Below are positions 62,968-64,000 of a stretch of 64,000 nt of DNA, in pieces. Position 1 is the stretch's first letter, and each line of letters begins with the position of its first letter. The notes beneath the pieces were generated by a model. It was not told the DNA's origin and searched no databases. It was given only the letters and a program-made list of their open reading frames with translations. Location: NCBI RefSeq assembly GCF_947855115.1, contig NZ_CANTZW010000003.1, positions 62,001 through 126,000 of the forward strand. The letters run 5' to 3'. The position numbers were made by a program, and so were the translations under genes. Source of the DNA: an uncultured Parabacteroides sp. Lineage in GTDB: Bacteria > Bacteroidota > Bacteroidia > Bacteroidales > Tannerellaceae.

Positions 62968-63948
62968 TTAGATGGAAGAAACACGGAGCGTGTTCAACAA
63001 ATCCCGGTTAATAGGCTTATCGTTCTTAATCGCCTTAGAGAAGGGCACATAAACGATCTGGTCGTTCTGGATACCCATCATCACGTTACGCTGATCGTCT
63101 AGCAAGGCATCGATAGCGGCTACGCCCATACGAGTGGCCAAGATACGGTCTTGAGCCGTAGGAGAACCACCCCGTTGCAAGTGCCCCAAGATAGAGACAC
63201 GCACGTCGAACTGCGGATACTCTTTTTTCACACGCTCGGCTACACCCATAGCGCCTCCCGTGACCTCGCTTTCGGCAACCAATACGATACTACTGTTCTT
63301 AGACTTACGGAACCCGTTCTCGATCATCTCGGCCAACTGGTCTTTCTCCAAGGAGATCTCCGGGATAATAGCGGCCTCGGCACCAGACGCAATCGCTCCG
63401 TTCAACGCCAAGAAACCGGCATCACGCCCCATAACCTCCACAAAGAACAAACGATCGTGGGAGGTAGCCGTATCACGTATCTTATCCACGCATTCCATAA
63501 TCGTATTCAAGGCCGTATCATAACCGATCGTCGTATCCGTACCATATAAGTCGTTATCGATCGTACCCGGCAATCCAACGATCGGGAAATTAAACTCTTG
63601 CGCGAAAATACGCGCTCCCGTCAACGTACCGTCGCCGCCAATGGCGATCAAGGCATCGATTCCATGTTCTTGCAACTTGTCATAGGCCAGCTTCCGTCCC
63701 TCGGGAGTCTTGAACTCCACGCAACGGGCAGTTTTGAGGATCGTTCCGCCGCGTTGAATTATATTACTGACATTTTGTGTCTTGAACTCTTCAATCTCAT
63801 CTAGGATCAACCCTTTGTAACCACGGTAAATACCTTTCACTCTCATTCCGTTGTAAATAGCGGAACGTGTTACCGCACGAATAGCGGCATTCATTCCCGG
63901 GGCATCACCTCCGGACGTTAAAATACCAACACACTTTACTGTAGACAT
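62968..63948 (-). CDS. pfkA: ATP-dependent 6-phosphofructokinase
   Basis: Phosphorylates fructose 6-phosphate in glycolysis. The frame opens at 63978, but the ATG at 63948 directly precedes [20 protein letters not shown] and gives 326 residues, the typical length. Motifs: [13 protein letters not shown] (ATP site), [10 protein letters not shown] with the ATP-type Gly, the catalytic [32 protein letters not shown] and [15 protein letters not shown]. The Gly after GGD (GGDGT) favours ATP over PPi as donor. Confidence 0.97.
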   Translation of the reverse strand: MSTVKCVGILTSGGDAPGMNAAIRAVTRSAIYNGMRVKGIYRGYKGLILDEIEEFKTQNVSNIIQRGGTILKTARCVEFKTPEGRKLAYDKLQEHGIDALIAIGGDGTLTGARIFAQEFNFPIVGLPGTIDNDLYGTDTTIGYDTALNTIMECVDKIRDTATSHDRLFFVEVMGRDAGFLALNGAIASGAEAAIIPEISLEKDQLAEMIENGFRKSKNSSIVLVAESEVTGGAMGVAERVKKEYPQFDVRVSILGHLQRGGSPTAQDRILATRMGVAAIDALLDDQRNVMMGIQNDQIVYVPFSKAIKNDKPINRDLLNTLRVSSI

Positions 63949-63975
63949 AGCGTCATTGATTTTAATGTTCTCCGG

Positions 63976-63983
63976 CAAAAGTA
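63976..63983 (-). promoter_or_regulatory. Candidate -7 box for pfkA
   Basis: TACTTTTG on the minus strand, a perfect TAnnTTTG match 27 bp before the pfkA start codon. It is at the window edge, so a -33 box may be cut off. Confidence 0.4.
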
Positions 63984-64000
63984 GTAAATATTTAATTATA

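Overview
The window looks like ordinary chromosome from a gut or oral member of the order Bacteroidales, most likely Parabacteroides or a close relative. The gene products are Bacteroidetes-type: type III glutamine synthetase, S46 and M49 dipeptidyl peptidases, DUF1573 and DUF2027 proteins, a PorE-like OmpA protein and an EF-G paralog with a degenerate GTPase domain. Many genes are preceded by the Bacteroidetes -7 box TAnnTTTG. I see no prophage, integrase, insertion sequence, rRNA operon or CRISPR array. About 51 protein genes are supported, with one tRNA-Leu, one probable 6S RNA and many clear hairpin terminators.

Layout. 0.1-4 kb: an RluA-type pseudouridine synthase, a DsbD-like reductant conduit and MazG. 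4.1-5.8 kb (minus): tRNA-Leu(CAG), an ECF sigma factor, a membrane anti-sigma candidate and a Spy/CpxP-like periplasmic protein, probably one envelope-stress unit. 5.9-9.6 kb (minus): groEL, groES and hisS, with a sigma-54-like promoter before groES and a structured 390-bp gap. 9.7-17.4 kb: a YugP-like metalloprotease, purA and a Fur regulator, an AlkD-like protein, DPP III, mnmA and prs. 17.6-32.1 kb: DedA, a GH13 glycosidase, patatin, membrane pyrophosphatase, glnN, a Tat-type TIM-barrel protein, a MATE transporter, metY, a glycosyltransferase and an LpxH-like phosphoesterase. 32.2-40.6 kb: EF-G2, a truncated antitoxin-like ORF, hemW, a zeta-toxin pair, and a Smr/CYTH/DPP11 operon. 40.7-51 kb: queA, a PorE-like protein, a phosphoglycerate-mutase-type phosphatase, 6S RNA with a small downstream gene, a secreted SDR with a POTRA outer-membrane protein, galM, thyA and folA. 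51-64 kb: a giant alpha-2-macroglobulin-like protein, two DUF1573 proteins, meaB, a CXXCH-bearing beta-propeller lipoprotein with a DUF6057 membrane protein, and pfkA.

The least explained feature is a set of four short intergenic arrays of 22-24-bp units, each starting within about 20 bp of a stop codon (yugP-like gene, glnN, metY, alpha-2-macroglobulin gene). Early and late units are mutually complementary, so the 3' UTR RNA would fold. Two arrays share one 23-bp unit family. Other leads are EF-G2, the 6S RNA context, the tRNA/sigma-factor transcript, the attenuator-like hairpins between hisS and groES, and the CXXCH lipoprotein/DUF6057 pair. I did not find a clear multi-gene defence or biosynthetic system.
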